Virus record (IMG/VR): IMGVR_UViG_3300007546_000003
Location: 1 to 64,000 of that record
Length of the DNA: 64,000 bases
Reading direction: 5' to 3' (one strand)
Origin: a virus
Of this stretch, positions 1 through 6,011 are shown piece after piece (position 1 is the stretch's first letter; each line of letters starts with the position of its first letter). A program made the translations under genes and the position numbers. Below the pieces are notes generated by a model. The model had not been told where the DNA came from. It saw nothing but the letters and a program-made list of their open reading frames with translations, and did no database searches.

Positions 1-2
1 CC

Positions 3-233
3 TTTCGTTTTGCTGTTGAGTTGCTTGCTTGGGCTATTAGCATTGGTTGTGCGATCACTATGGCTGTCACAGTTCCCAATCCCCCTTTATTGGCTCTTTA
101 TCCTGTTTGGATCTCTGGTTGTGCCATGTACGCTTGGGCTGCTTATACTAGGAAATCATTTGGCATGCTTGTTAACTACCTCTTGTTAGTAGCAATTGAT
201 ATGTTTGGTTTGTTTCGGATGCTTACTCAGTGA
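3..233 (+). CDS. Small integral membrane protein, 5' end outside window
   Basis: The reading frame is open from the window edge (first readable residues FRFAVELLAW), so the true start probably lies upstream; TTG at 21 is the only internal candidate near the edge and lacks a ribosome binding site. The visible 76 residues are mostly hydrophobic, with two to three candidate membrane segments (around LAWAISIGCAITMAV, PLLALYPVWISGCAMYAW and MLVNYLLLVAIDMFG). The stop overlaps the GTG start of the next gene, so the two are probably co-translated. Small membrane proteins of this style are common in T4-like phages of aquatic bacteria; no function can be assigned. Confidence 0.7.
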   Translation, partial: FRFAVELLAWAISIGCAITMAVTVPNPPLLALYPVWISGCAMYAWAAYTRKSFGMLVNYLLLVAIDMFGLFRMLTQ

Positions 234-841
234 ATATATTTTATCTTCACGAAGATACTAAAGAATGTGCAAAACAACATCTTGACAAACATGTCGTTAA
301 GATGATTCTAGAATACGCACAACTTTTGTCCACTGCTCATCGTCTTCTTGATGGGTATGAGTATGAAGGTAAGTCTATTTCTGGTCGCAAAGCAATGCGA
401 TGGAAATTAGATGATTCTCGTGAAGATAATTTGTATCTTGCATCGCATATGAAACACCCATCTGGTATTTGGTGTCGTCAATCACAAGATAATTATTGGT
501 GGTTATATAATCTGTGGCGAGATCTTATGAAAGAATATACATTTCGTTATGGTAAGCATCATGTCGCAGAAAGATTGATTCCATTCTTATCTTTTGCGCC
601 AACTAATATAACAGAAAGTATTGCAACTCCAATGCCACAGTGCATGCCAGAGCAATATAAAGTACCAACTGATTCTATTCAAGCATACCACAACTACTAT
701 ATTAATGACAAACAACCATTTGCTGTTTGGACAAATAGACCAATTCCAGAGTGGTATGTTTGTGAGTGGAAAAATAGAAACCACAAAGCAGTATATCAAA
801 AACAAAACGATAAAATAAAATTTAGAATGGTTCCTGCTTAA
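230..841 (+). CDS. Conserved phage protein with His/Asp-rich N-terminal motif, unknown function
   Basis: A 203-residue soluble protein starting at GTG 230, overlapping the upstream stop by 4 nt (GTGA). The N-terminus has the signature MNIFYLHED followed by HLDKHVVKMILEYAQLLSTA, a block I recognise from conserved hypothetical proteins of T4-like cyanophages and relatives. Conserved His and Asp in that block plus aromatic-rich stretches (DNYWWLYNLWRDL, FAVWTNRPIPEWY) suggest an enzyme or nucleic-acid-binding fold, but I cannot name the activity. It is immediately followed by an oxygenase-like gene with no gap, implying one operon. Confidence 0.75.
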   Translation: MNIFYLHEDTKECAKQHLDKHVVKMILEYAQLLSTAHRLLDGYEYEGKSISGRKAMRWKLDDSREDNLYLASHMKHPSGIWCRQSQDNYWWLYNLWRDLMKEYTFRYGKHHVAERLIPFLSFAPTNITESIATPMPQCMPEQYKVPTDSIQAYHNYYINDKQPFAVWTNRPIPEWYVCEWKNRNHKAVYQKQNDKIKFRMVPA

Positions 842-1444
842 ATGCAATACATAAATTTATTTCCAACACCATTGTTTATTGATGATCAATTAGTCCTTGC
901 AAAAGAAATTCTACCTGTCGCTGAAGATTATATAAACCAACATGGTATTAAATATCTTGGACAGGAATCGTACGATTCTACTTATAGCATTAACTCTGCA
1001 TCACTTTTGCAACAAAATGATTTTAGATTAAATAAACTTAATAATTATATAAGCACTGTCTCTAGAAAATACTTTGCAGATAATTGTATAGATTCTAGTA
1101 TGTGGACTCTTAAACCATATTATCTGTTTAATAAAATAAAAGCAGGTGGCACTCATCAAGCGCATACCCATCCAGGATCTATACTTTCTGGATGTTTTTA
1201 TTTAAAAGTCCCACAGAATTCTCCACCAATAATTTTTAATGATCCCAGAGTTTACTGGAAATTTATACATTATGCTATTAATTTCGGGAGACCCCGAGAA
1301 GATTATAAATTACTACCTGAGTATGTGATTAATCCGATCGAAGGAACATTTTTAATGTGGCCAAGTTGGTTAGAGCACCAAGTACCTACAAGTATTAGTT
1401 CTGAAGAGCGAATTTGTGTCGCTTTCAATCTTAATCCGAACTAA
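842..1444 (+). CDS. Putative 2OG-Fe(II) oxygenase (TIGR02466-like)
   Basis: A 200-residue protein of the putative 2-oxoglutarate/Fe(II) dioxygenase group typical of T4-like aquatic phages. It opens with YINLFPTPLF, the usual N-terminal FPTP motif. The iron-site pattern is visible as HQAHTHPGSILSGCFYL (first His pair, then the glycine and strand), a distal His in LMWPSWLEHQVPTS, and a following Arg (EERICVAFN) suited to binding 2-oxoglutarate. Substrate is unknown; nucleotide, protein or lipid hydroxylation are all possible. It starts directly after the upstream stop codon. Two further oxygenase-like genes occur in the window (3746-4213 and 8943-9581). Confidence 0.75.
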   Translation: MQYINLFPTPLFIDDQLVLAKEILPVAEDYINQHGIKYLGQESYDSTYSINSASLLQQNDFRLNKLNNYISTVSRKYFADNCIDSSMWTLKPYYLFNKIKAGGTHQAHTHPGSILSGCFYLKVPQNSPPIIFNDPRVYWKFIHYAINFGRPREDYKLLPEYVINPIEGTFLMWPSWLEHQVPTSISSEERICVAFNLNPN

Positions 1445-1463
1445 ATAAAACGAAGGAGTTATT

Positions 1464-1712
1464 ATGCCAACTTATGTATTTCGTAATAAAGAAACTGGTG
1501 AACAGTTTGAAAAATTGATGAAGATCTCAGAACTCGACTCATTCAGAGCCGACAATCCCCAATTAGAAACAGTAATTCAAGCAGTGTCATTTGGAGATCC
1601 CACTAAATTAAGTTCAACACGTAAATTTGATACTGGATTTAAAGAAGTCCTACAAAGGATACATGAAAAAACTCCAGGAAGTCAATTAGATAAGTCATCT
1701 TCACAACTATAA
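1464..1712 (+). CDS. Small FmdB-like conserved phage protein lacking the zinc cysteines
   Basis: An 82-residue protein preceded by a clear ribosome binding site (GAAGGAG, 1452-1458). The start MPTYVFRNKETGEQFEKLMKISE resembles the FmdB-type zinc-ribbon N-terminus (MPTYxFxCxxCGxxFE), but the cysteine positions are occupied by other residues, so zinc binding looks lost. This degenerate form is common in T4-like aquatic phages. It sits directly upstream of the PhoH-like gene. Function unknown; a small regulatory or DNA-associated role is a guess. Confidence 0.7.
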   Translation: MPTYVFRNKETGEQFEKLMKISELDSFRADNPQLETVIQAVSFGDPTKLSSTRKFDTGFKEVLQRIHEKTPGSQLDKSSSQL

Positions 1713-1721
1713 GGAATTCTA

Positions 1722-2489
1722 ATGGCTCGTACCACAGCAGCAAAAAAAGTAATAGATCTACATAATGAAGAACGTGAGTCAAAGCCAGTTGCTAGTAATC
1801 AATTAAAATTACGATTAGATAATTTAAAAACATTTCAACCATTAACAGATAATCAAAAAAAATTCTTCGATGCTTATAAACTAGGTGACTACTTTATAGC
1901 ATTGCATGGTGTCGCAGGAACAGGTAAAACTTTTATCGCACTTTATAAAGCAATAGAAGAAGTTCTCGATAAAAATAATCCATTCAATAAAATTATTGTA
2001 GTTCGATCTGCAGTACAATCACGTGAGATGGGACATCTTCCAGGAGATGTAGGTGAGAAGATGGAAATCTATGAACAACCTTATCGTCAAATCTGTCACC
2101 AGTTTTTTGATCGCAAAGATGCATGGGATCGTTTAGAAGAACAGGGTCATATTAGTTTTATCTCTACATCTTTTATTCGTGGTATGTCATTTGATAATGC
2201 TATTATTATTGTTGATGAGATGCAGAACTTAACTTATGAAGAGATTGATACAGTTATGACTCGTGTGGGACATATGTCTAAAATTCTTTGGTGTGGTGAT
2301 TATCGTCAAACTGATCTAAATAAGAAACGTAATGATATGTCAGGTATTCTTAAATTCTTTGATATCGCTCAGCATATGAAAGCATTTACTCGTATTGAGT
2401 TTACTGTAGACGATATTGTTCGGTCATCCTTAGTCAAGGATTATATTTTGGCTAAACTAAAATACGAAGATTACGAGGACAGAAAATGA
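1722..2489 (+). CDS. phoH: PhoH-like P-loop ATPase
   Basis: A 255-residue PhoH family ATPase. Walker A is GVAGTGKT (about residues 62-69) and Walker B is IIIVDEMQN (about 163-171), with the family's downstream WCGDYRQTD motif. PhoH proteins are cytoplasmic P-loop proteins frequent in aquatic phages, historically linked to phosphate starvation; nuclease/helicase activity has been proposed for relatives. The gene follows the FmdB-like gene by 9 nt and its stop overlaps the start of the endolysin gene (ATGA at 2486), so these are translationally coupled. An extra N-terminal stretch of about 45 residues is charged and probably flexible. Confidence 0.9.
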   Translation: MARTTAAKKVIDLHNEERESKPVASNQLKLRLDNLKTFQPLTDNQKKFFDAYKLGDYFIALHGVAGTGKTFIALYKAIEEVLDKNNPFNKIIVVRSAVQSREMGHLPGDVGEKMEIYEQPYRQICHQFFDRKDAWDRLEEQGHISFISTSFIRGMSFDNAIIIVDEMQNLTYEEIDTVMTRVGHMSKILWCGDYRQTDLNKKRNDMSGILKFFDIAQHMKAFTRIEFTVDDIVRSSLVKDYILAKLKYEDYEDRK

Positions 2490-3106
2490 TAACATCAGAA
2501 CAATTTCACCATCTATTTCCAAGAGCACAAGACCCAACATCATGGGCAGAGTCTATGTGTAATGTATTTCCAACATATGATATAACAACACCAAAACGTG
2601 TGGCAGCATTCCTCGCTCAGTGCGGTCATGAGTCTGGTGGTTGGACAGTGTTTGAAGAAAACCTTAACTATTCAGCACAAGGATTAAATGGTATCTTCAA
2701 GAAGTATTTTCCTACACTTGAATCTGCACAACCTTATGCACGCAAACCAGAAATGATTGCCAATAAGATCTATGCTAATCGTATGGGTAATGGCGCACCA
2801 GAATCAGGTGATGGATATAGGTTTCGTGGTCGTGGACCAATTCAACTAACTGGTCGTGCAAACTATACAGCATTTGCTAAAGAGATGTTTGAAGACTGGC
2901 AGAATGTGGTAGATAATCCTGACTGGGTTACTGCTGATCGTGATTTTGCTCTTATGTCAGCTATTTGGTTCTGGAATAAAAATGGACTAAACAAAGAAGC
3001 AGACGCAGGTGATCTAAAATTAATGACCAAAAAGATTAATGGTGGTTACATTGGACTTGAAGATCGCATTAAACATTATAATGAGTGTATTGATTTACTT
3101 ACCTAA
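2486..3106 (+). CDS. GH19 chitinase-fold endolysin
   Basis: A 206-residue glycoside hydrolase family 19 protein, expected to cut peptidoglycan at the end of infection. The catalytic-region signature is AAFLAQCGHESGGW with the general-acid Glu in HES, followed by the conserved YRFRGRGPIQLTGRANY and a C-terminal ISAIWFWN-like helix (MSAIWFWNKNGLN). No signal peptide is visible, so export would depend on the phage holin (15449-15871, minus strand). The start is coupled to phoH by ATGA overlap and the stop overlaps the next gene by TAATG. A second GH19 domain occurs inside the tail spike at 20939-23989. Confidence 0.9.
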   Translation: MITSEQFHHLFPRAQDPTSWAESMCNVFPTYDITTPKRVAAFLAQCGHESGGWTVFEENLNYSAQGLNGIFKKYFPTLESAQPYARKPEMIANKIYANRMGNGAPESGDGYRFRGRGPIQLTGRANYTAFAKEMFEDWQNVVDNPDWVTADRDFALMSAIWFWNKNGLNKEADAGDLKLMTKKINGGYIGLEDRIKHYNECIDLLT

Positions 3107-3756
3107 TGCCAACATTTATACATCATGATCTTCCCAAATTGGAACGTACCGACTCTAACCAAGTTAGACTTTACAAAACCCCGTCGGGTCGAGCCTATCC
3201 AAGCATCACCACCATTACAGGACTCCACTCAAAACAAGGAATCCTCGAATGGCGAAAAAGAGTCGGAGAAGCAGAAGCAAATAGAATCTCCAGCCAAGCA
3301 AGTAAACGTGGAACAAAAGTCCATGGATATTGTGAATCATATCTCCGCAGTGAACTCTGTGAACCTGACACGTTCGATTCAGAGATATTTGGAAGAATTA
3401 GACCCTACCTCGAAAAAATAGATAACATACATGCATTAGAAACACCATTGTATTCTGATCATCTTGAGGTTGCTGGGACTGTTGATTGTATTGCTGAGTA
3501 TGAAGGTAAACTTTCAGTTATTGATTTTAAAACTTCAAGCAAACCAAAGACTAGAGATCACATCCATGGCTATTTTATGCAGACTGCAGCATATGCTGTG
3601 GCATTCGAAGAACTAACAGGAATTCCAGTAGGAAGACTGGTTATCATAATGGGTATAGACGATAATCCGACAAAAATATTTGTCGAAAAAAGAGATGACT
3701 GGATCGATGGATTTAAAAGTCTAAGATTAGAATATAAAAGTAAACATGGAATCTAA
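3106..3756 (+). CDS. PD-(D/E)XK exonuclease, RecB/MGME1-like
   Basis: A 216-residue nuclease of the PD-(D/E)XK superfamily. The core appears as VAGTVDCIAEYEGKLSVIDFKTS (motif Asp then DxK-type DFKT), followed by the helix residues QTAAYAVAFEE that form the QxxxY motif of the RecB/Cas4/MGME1 branch. An upstream GTKVHGYCESYL helix supplies the conserved His. The likely role is DNA end processing during phage replication or recombination. It starts at TAATG within the endolysin stop and overlaps the following oxygenase-like gene by 11 nt. Confidence 0.8.
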   Translation: MPTFIHHDLPKLERTDSNQVRLYKTPSGRAYPSITTITGLHSKQGILEWRKRVGEAEANRISSQASKRGTKVHGYCESYLRSELCEPDTFDSEIFGRIRPYLEKIDNIHALETPLYSDHLEVAGTVDCIAEYEGKLSVIDFKTSSKPKTRDHIHGYFMQTAAYAVAFEELTGIPVGRLVIIMGIDDNPTKIFVEKRDDWIDGFKSLRLEYKSKHGI

Positions 3757-4213
3757 TATTAATTTTTTTGAGCATGTATTATCTAATGATGACTGTCAGA
3801 CATTAATAAATTATTTACTAAATGATACTCCATCAGCAGTTTCATTAGATTATAATAATTTAAAAAGAACACGAGTATTAGAGCATTACATTGTTATTGA
3901 TCTAAGTAAAAAATTAAATATCAATTTTGATCGAGCGTTTTTAATGCATTATAATGCAGGAATTGGTTCCGTATTACATAATGATAACTATTCGATTGAA
4001 GAATCACGAGAAGTATTTAATGCATGGAAATCTTCTGCTGTTGTGTTTTTAAATCAAGAATTCGATGGTGGAGAATTGATTTATCCAAATCAGGGGATTA
4101 CTATAAAACCAGTAACAGGTAATATGGTAATTGCACCAGCAGATGAAAGCGCACCACACTTCGTGAGTCCATCATCTTCAGATAGATATGTATTAGTATT
4201 AAGAATTATTTGA
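3746..4213 (+). CDS. Putative 2OG-Fe(II) oxygenase, prolyl-4-hydroxylase-like
   Basis: A 155-residue protein with the 2OG-Fe(II) dioxygenase pattern: the H-x-D pair in VLHNDNYS, the strand AVVFLNQEFDGGELIYP, the GNMVIAPADESAPHFVSP segment with the distal His, and Arg (SSSDRYVLVLRI) for 2-oxoglutarate. The short length and FDGGEL motif resemble prolyl hydroxylase-like phage enzymes. Substrate unknown. It overlaps the upstream exonuclease gene. Its TGA stop lies inside the -35 hexamer of the promoter that drives the tmRNA. Confidence 0.75.
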   Translation: MESNINFFEHVLSNDDCQTLINYLLNDTPSAVSLDYNNLKRTRVLEHYIVIDLSKKLNINFDRAFLMHYNAGIGSVLHNDNYSIEESREVFNAWKSSAVVFLNQEFDGGELIYPNQGITIKPVTGNMVIAPADESAPHFVSPSSSDRYVLVLRII

Positions 4214-4238
4214 CACGTAAGAATATATAATGTATAAT
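4210..4238 (+). promoter_or_regulatory. Consensus sigma70 promoter of the tmRNA
   Basis: TTGACA (4210-4215), 17-nt spacer, TATAAT (4233-4238): a perfect housekeeping-sigma promoter. A second TATAAT at 4226-4231 has only a 10-nt spacer and is probably fortuitous. The predicted transcription start is near 4245, just upstream of the tmRNA acceptor segment. The -35 box contains the TGA stop of the preceding gene. Confidence 0.85.
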
Positions 4239-4244
4239 TGTGAT

Positions 4245-4584
4245 ATTGCTGTATGAAGCAAAGAGAAAAGTGTTCTGGACGGGAGTTCGATTCTCCCCAC
4301 CTCCACCAAAAAGATAATTATGAAAAATAGATATACCGCATTGTGTCCAACTTGTTTTATTAGATTTCAGTGGATAAAGGACAATGGGTTATCGAAACAT
4401 AAGTGTCTTTCTGATGGGGGTGACTAGGTTTCGACAGGGCAACAAGTAAATGCGTGGACAGCACGAGACAGATACTCGTTAAAAGTAAAAAACCGTAAAC
4501 GCAAACGACGCACAGTTCGCATTAGCAGCCTAAACACTGCTTAGGGTTTCGGTAGGTTTCCTCGTAACAGAATAACCTACCACT
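4245..4584 (+). ncRNA. ssrA: Circularly permuted two-piece tmRNA
   Basis: The acceptor half comes first: T-stem GGGAG (4281-4285), loop TTCGATT, CTCCC (4293-4297), then CACCTCC and encoded ACCA (4298-4308). The coding half starts with GGGGGTG (4416-4422), which pairs with CACCTCC to give a 7-bp acceptor stem with one G-U, followed by the tmRNA hallmark GGTTTCGACAGG. The resume codon is GCA at 4501; the tag reads ANDAQFALAA with TAA at 4531-4533. CCTAA (4529-4533) can pair with TTAGG (4541-4545) like helix P5, and GGTAGGTT/AACCTACC (4551-4558, 4574-4581) closes the piece. The intervening segment 4309-4415 would be removed. The outer ends are estimates from the promoter and the last hairpin. 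Role: ribosome rescue and peptide tagging. Confidence 0.9.
4320..4427 (+). CDS. 35-residue putative zinc-finger peptide inside the tmRNA intervening segment
   Basis: A short frame from ATG 4320 to TAG 4425-4427 encodes 35 residues containing C-x2-C-x3-F-x7-L-x2-H-x-C, close to the classical zinc-finger spacing with a terminal Cys. The frame fills almost the whole excised segment between the tmRNA halves and its last 12 nt overlap the start of the coding half. No strong ribosome binding site precedes it. The residue pattern argues for a real gene; the lack of a binding site and the position inside a processed RNA argue against. Small zinc-finger proteins are common in T4-like phages. Confidence 0.4.
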   Translation: MKNRYTALCPTCFIRFQWIKDNGLSKHKCLSDGGD

Positions 4585-4590
4585 TTATTA

Positions 4591-4621
4591 TGCCAGCCAC
4601 GTAGTGTGCCAGCCATATAAT
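4591..4621 (+). promoter_or_regulatory. Tandem TGCCAGCCA repeat ahead of a TATAAT box
   Basis: Two identical 9-mers, TGCCAGCCA at 4591-4599 and 4607-4615, are spaced 16 nt start to start and abut TATAAT at 4616-4621, 32 nt before the start of the outer membrane protein gene. No -35 hexamer is present at the right distance, so the repeats may be an activator site replacing the -35 element. Expression by read-through from the tmRNA promoter is the alternative. Confidence 0.4.
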
Positions 4622-4652
4622 TTTAACCTTATTACAACTTATAGGAAAATAA

Positions 4653-5216
4653 ATGAAATTGAAACTTATCACTGCTGCTTCTCTAGTAGCATTCTCTGCA
4701 ATGGCAAGCGCACAGTCATCTGTAACTGCAACATATGGTGTTAAAGAAGCAAATGTTACAAGTGTGCAGAGCCATGTAACGAACATGTCTGTTAAGACTC
4801 GTGCATTTACCAATGTCGATCTTGATGCAGGTATCAATACTGAAACTGCTGACGTAGCACGCACTGTTACAAATCGTTATGAAATTGGTGTATCTACAGG
4901 AATGGATCTAACTTCATTTCTTCGTGGTGATGTTCGTCTTGGTACTGGTATGAAGCAAAAATCAGGTGTTCAAGACTTTGGTTACTACTCTGTAGAACCT
5001 GGAGTTACTGCAAAGTTTGGTGATATTAGCACACGTGTAGCATATCGCTATCGTACTGCATATGACTCAAATGTTAATGCTGATACTAGTCAAACTATGC
5101 GTTATAGCGTAGGTTATGCATTAACTAAGAAAGATGCTATCCGACTTGGATATGATGTTCAAAGTGGTGATGGTGCTAACAAGCAAACTACTATCGCTTA
5201 CACTCGCTCATTCTAA
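4653..5216 (+). CDS. Outer membrane beta-barrel (porin-like) protein with signal peptide
   Basis: A 187-residue protein with a textbook Sec signal peptide (MKLKLITAASLVAFSAMASA, cleavage after ASA) and mature start QSSVTATYG, close to the AQSSVTLYG start of betaproteobacterial porins. The remainder shows alternating polar/hydrophobic strands rich in Tyr, Thr and Gly (for example YEIGVSTGM, GYYSVEPGVTAKFG, TRVAYRYRTAY, MRYSVGYAL, AIRLGYDVQSG) and ends in Phe (TIAYTRSF), the C-terminal signature for BAM-dependent insertion. About eight strands are expected. A ribosome binding site (TATAGGA) precedes the start. Probable roles are host-surface alteration, superinfection exclusion or permeability change. 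It follows the tmRNA directly. Confidence 0.8.
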   Translation: MKLKLITAASLVAFSAMASAQSSVTATYGVKEANVTSVQSHVTNMSVKTRAFTNVDLDAGINTETADVARTVTNRYEIGVSTGMDLTSFLRGDVRLGTGMKQKSGVQDFGYYSVEPGVTAKFGDISTRVAYRYRTAYDSNVNADTSQTMRYSVGYALTKKDAIRLGYDVQSGDGANKQTTIAYTRSF

Positions 5217-5225
5217 TTTAAGAGT

Positions 5226-5248
5226 TGATGGTCTCTTTAAAACCATCA
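5226..5248 (+). terminator. Hairpin after the outer membrane protein gene
   Basis: TGATGGT (5226-5232) and ACCATCA (5242-5248) form a 7-bp stem with a 9-nt loop, 10 nt after the stop codon. There is no T-run, so it may be an mRNA 3'-end stabiliser rather than an intrinsic terminator. Confidence 0.35.
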
Positions 5249-5363
5249 TGGATTAGTGAAGTCTTCGCTTGATGTTAGCAACCGATCACCCAATGGTATC
5301 TTGTACTAACTTATAGTGGCAACATTAATATTGTCAATTTATTTTTAATTGTTAGGATATGAT

Positions 5364-5600
5364 ATGAAATCACTTATCGCATTGGTAGCATTGGCATTCG
5401 CATCACTTTCTTTTGCAGCTGAACCTGTTAAGAAAGAAGAATCAAAGGCTCCAGCAAAAACTGAAGCAAACTGCGTAACTAAAGATAAATCTGGTAAGTG
5501 TCCACCTGCTCCAAAGTCTGAAAAGCCTACTCCTAAAAAAGTAGAACATAAAGACGAAAAGAAAGCAGACGCACCAAAAGCAGAAGCCGTAAAGAAGTAA
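5364..5600 (+). CDS. Small secreted Lys/Ala/Pro-rich protein
   Basis: The ATG at 5364 is chosen over an upstream TTG (5349) because AGGAT at 5354-5358 is correctly spaced and the protein then begins with a clean signal peptide (MKSLIALVALAFASLSFA, cleavage before AEPVKK). The mature part of about 60 residues is almost entirely Lys, Ala, Pro and Glu, with two Cys bracketing VTKDKSGK (possible disulphide loop). Such low-complexity periplasmic proteins are common in aquatic Betaproteobacteria, and host origin is plausible. It follows the outer-membrane gene and may act with it in the envelope; function unknown. Confidence 0.7.
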   Translation: MKSLIALVALAFASLSFAAEPVKKEESKAPAKTEANCVTKDKSGKCPPAPKSEKPTPKKVEHKDEKKADAPKAEAVKK

Positions 5601-5621
5601 CAATTCCTAAATAATTGTTAC
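5597..5621 (+). promoter_or_regulatory. Inverted repeat with late-promoter-like CTAAATA at its loop
   Basis: GTAACAATT (5597-5605) pairs with AATTGTTAC (5613-5621), a perfect 9-bp stem with a 7-nt loop; the late-type element CTAAATA (5607-5613) occupies the loop and first stem base. It lies between the Lys-rich secreted protein and the gene at 5683, and could both end the first transcript and start the second. A second weak hairpin (TGAAGG 5629-5634 / CCTTCA 5647-5652, then TTTT) follows. Confidence 0.45.
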
Positions 5622-5682
5622 AGTGGGTTGAAGGATCCCAATAAAACCTTCATTTTACACACACAACACAAAGGAGTATTTT

Positions 5683-5958
5683 ATGTCAAATCTGACACCA
5701 TTCGAAATTCGTCTTGAACTATTAAAAATGGCCAAAGACATGTTAAATGATGATTATTATGGGAAGCGTGAGGTTATTAGCAATGTTTGGCAATCCAAAC
5801 TAGAAATTGCTAAAATCAATGGTGGTGAGTTGCCCGAACATCCAGGGTTTCCAACTTATCCATCAGAAGCTGAAATCATTTCAAAAGCACAAGTGCTTAA
5901 TGGTTTCGTTTCAAACATCCCAAATATAGATACAAAGACTAGCAAAAAGTCTGCCTGA
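5683..5958 (+). CDS. Conserved T4-like phage protein, unknown function
   Basis: A 91-residue soluble protein with a strong ribosome binding site (AAAGGAG). The N-terminal sequence LTPFEIRLELLKMAKDMLND followed by YYGKREVISNVWQSK is a block I recognise from small conserved proteins of T4-like cyanophages and relatives. Predicted mostly helical, with a Pro-rich centre (ELPEHPGFPTYPSEAEI) and a Ser/Lys-rich tail. No catalytic motif is visible. It is followed by a strong hairpin terminator, so it may form a single-gene late unit with the upstream CTAAATA element. Confidence 0.75.
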   Translation: MSNLTPFEIRLELLKMAKDMLNDDYYGKREVISNVWQSKLEIAKINGGELPEHPGFPTYPSEAEIISKAQVLNGFVSNIPNIDTKTSKKSA

Positions 5959-5967
5959 TCGGGATAG

Positions 5968-5995
5968 GAGAAGTGCATTTTGCACTTCTCTCTAA
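5968..5995 (+). terminator. Intrinsic terminator-like hairpin
   Basis: GAGAAGTGCA (5968-5977) pairs perfectly with TGCACTTCTC (5981-5990), a 10-bp stem with a 3-nt loop, 9 nt after the stop of the preceding gene. The tail (TCTAACTTT) is only moderately T-rich. Confidence 0.6.
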
Positions 5996-6011
5996 CTTTA
6001 AAAGGAGAACT

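Noticed and set aside
282-310. TTGACA inside the gene at 230
   Set aside because: No TATAAT-like hexamer at 16-18 nt; internal to a coding region.
587-847. Minus-strand 86-codon hydrophobic frame opposite the gene at 230
   Set aside because: It is fully antisense to a conserved gene and has no initiation signal.
4281-4308. T-arm plus CCA end resembling a tRNA gene
   Set aside because: No anticodon arm or D-arm lies upstream at tRNA spacing; the acceptor strand pairs with GGGGGTG at 4416, so it is the tmRNA acceptor half.
5310-5337. Minus-strand TTGACA-N16-TATAAG promoter-like sequence
   Set aside because: It would read antisense into the outer membrane protein gene, with no minus-strand gene nearby; kept only as a weak antisense candidate.
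5973-6011. Upstream start for the SleB-like gene
   Set aside because: It lies within the terminator hairpin 5968-5990; AAGGAG favours ATG 6012.
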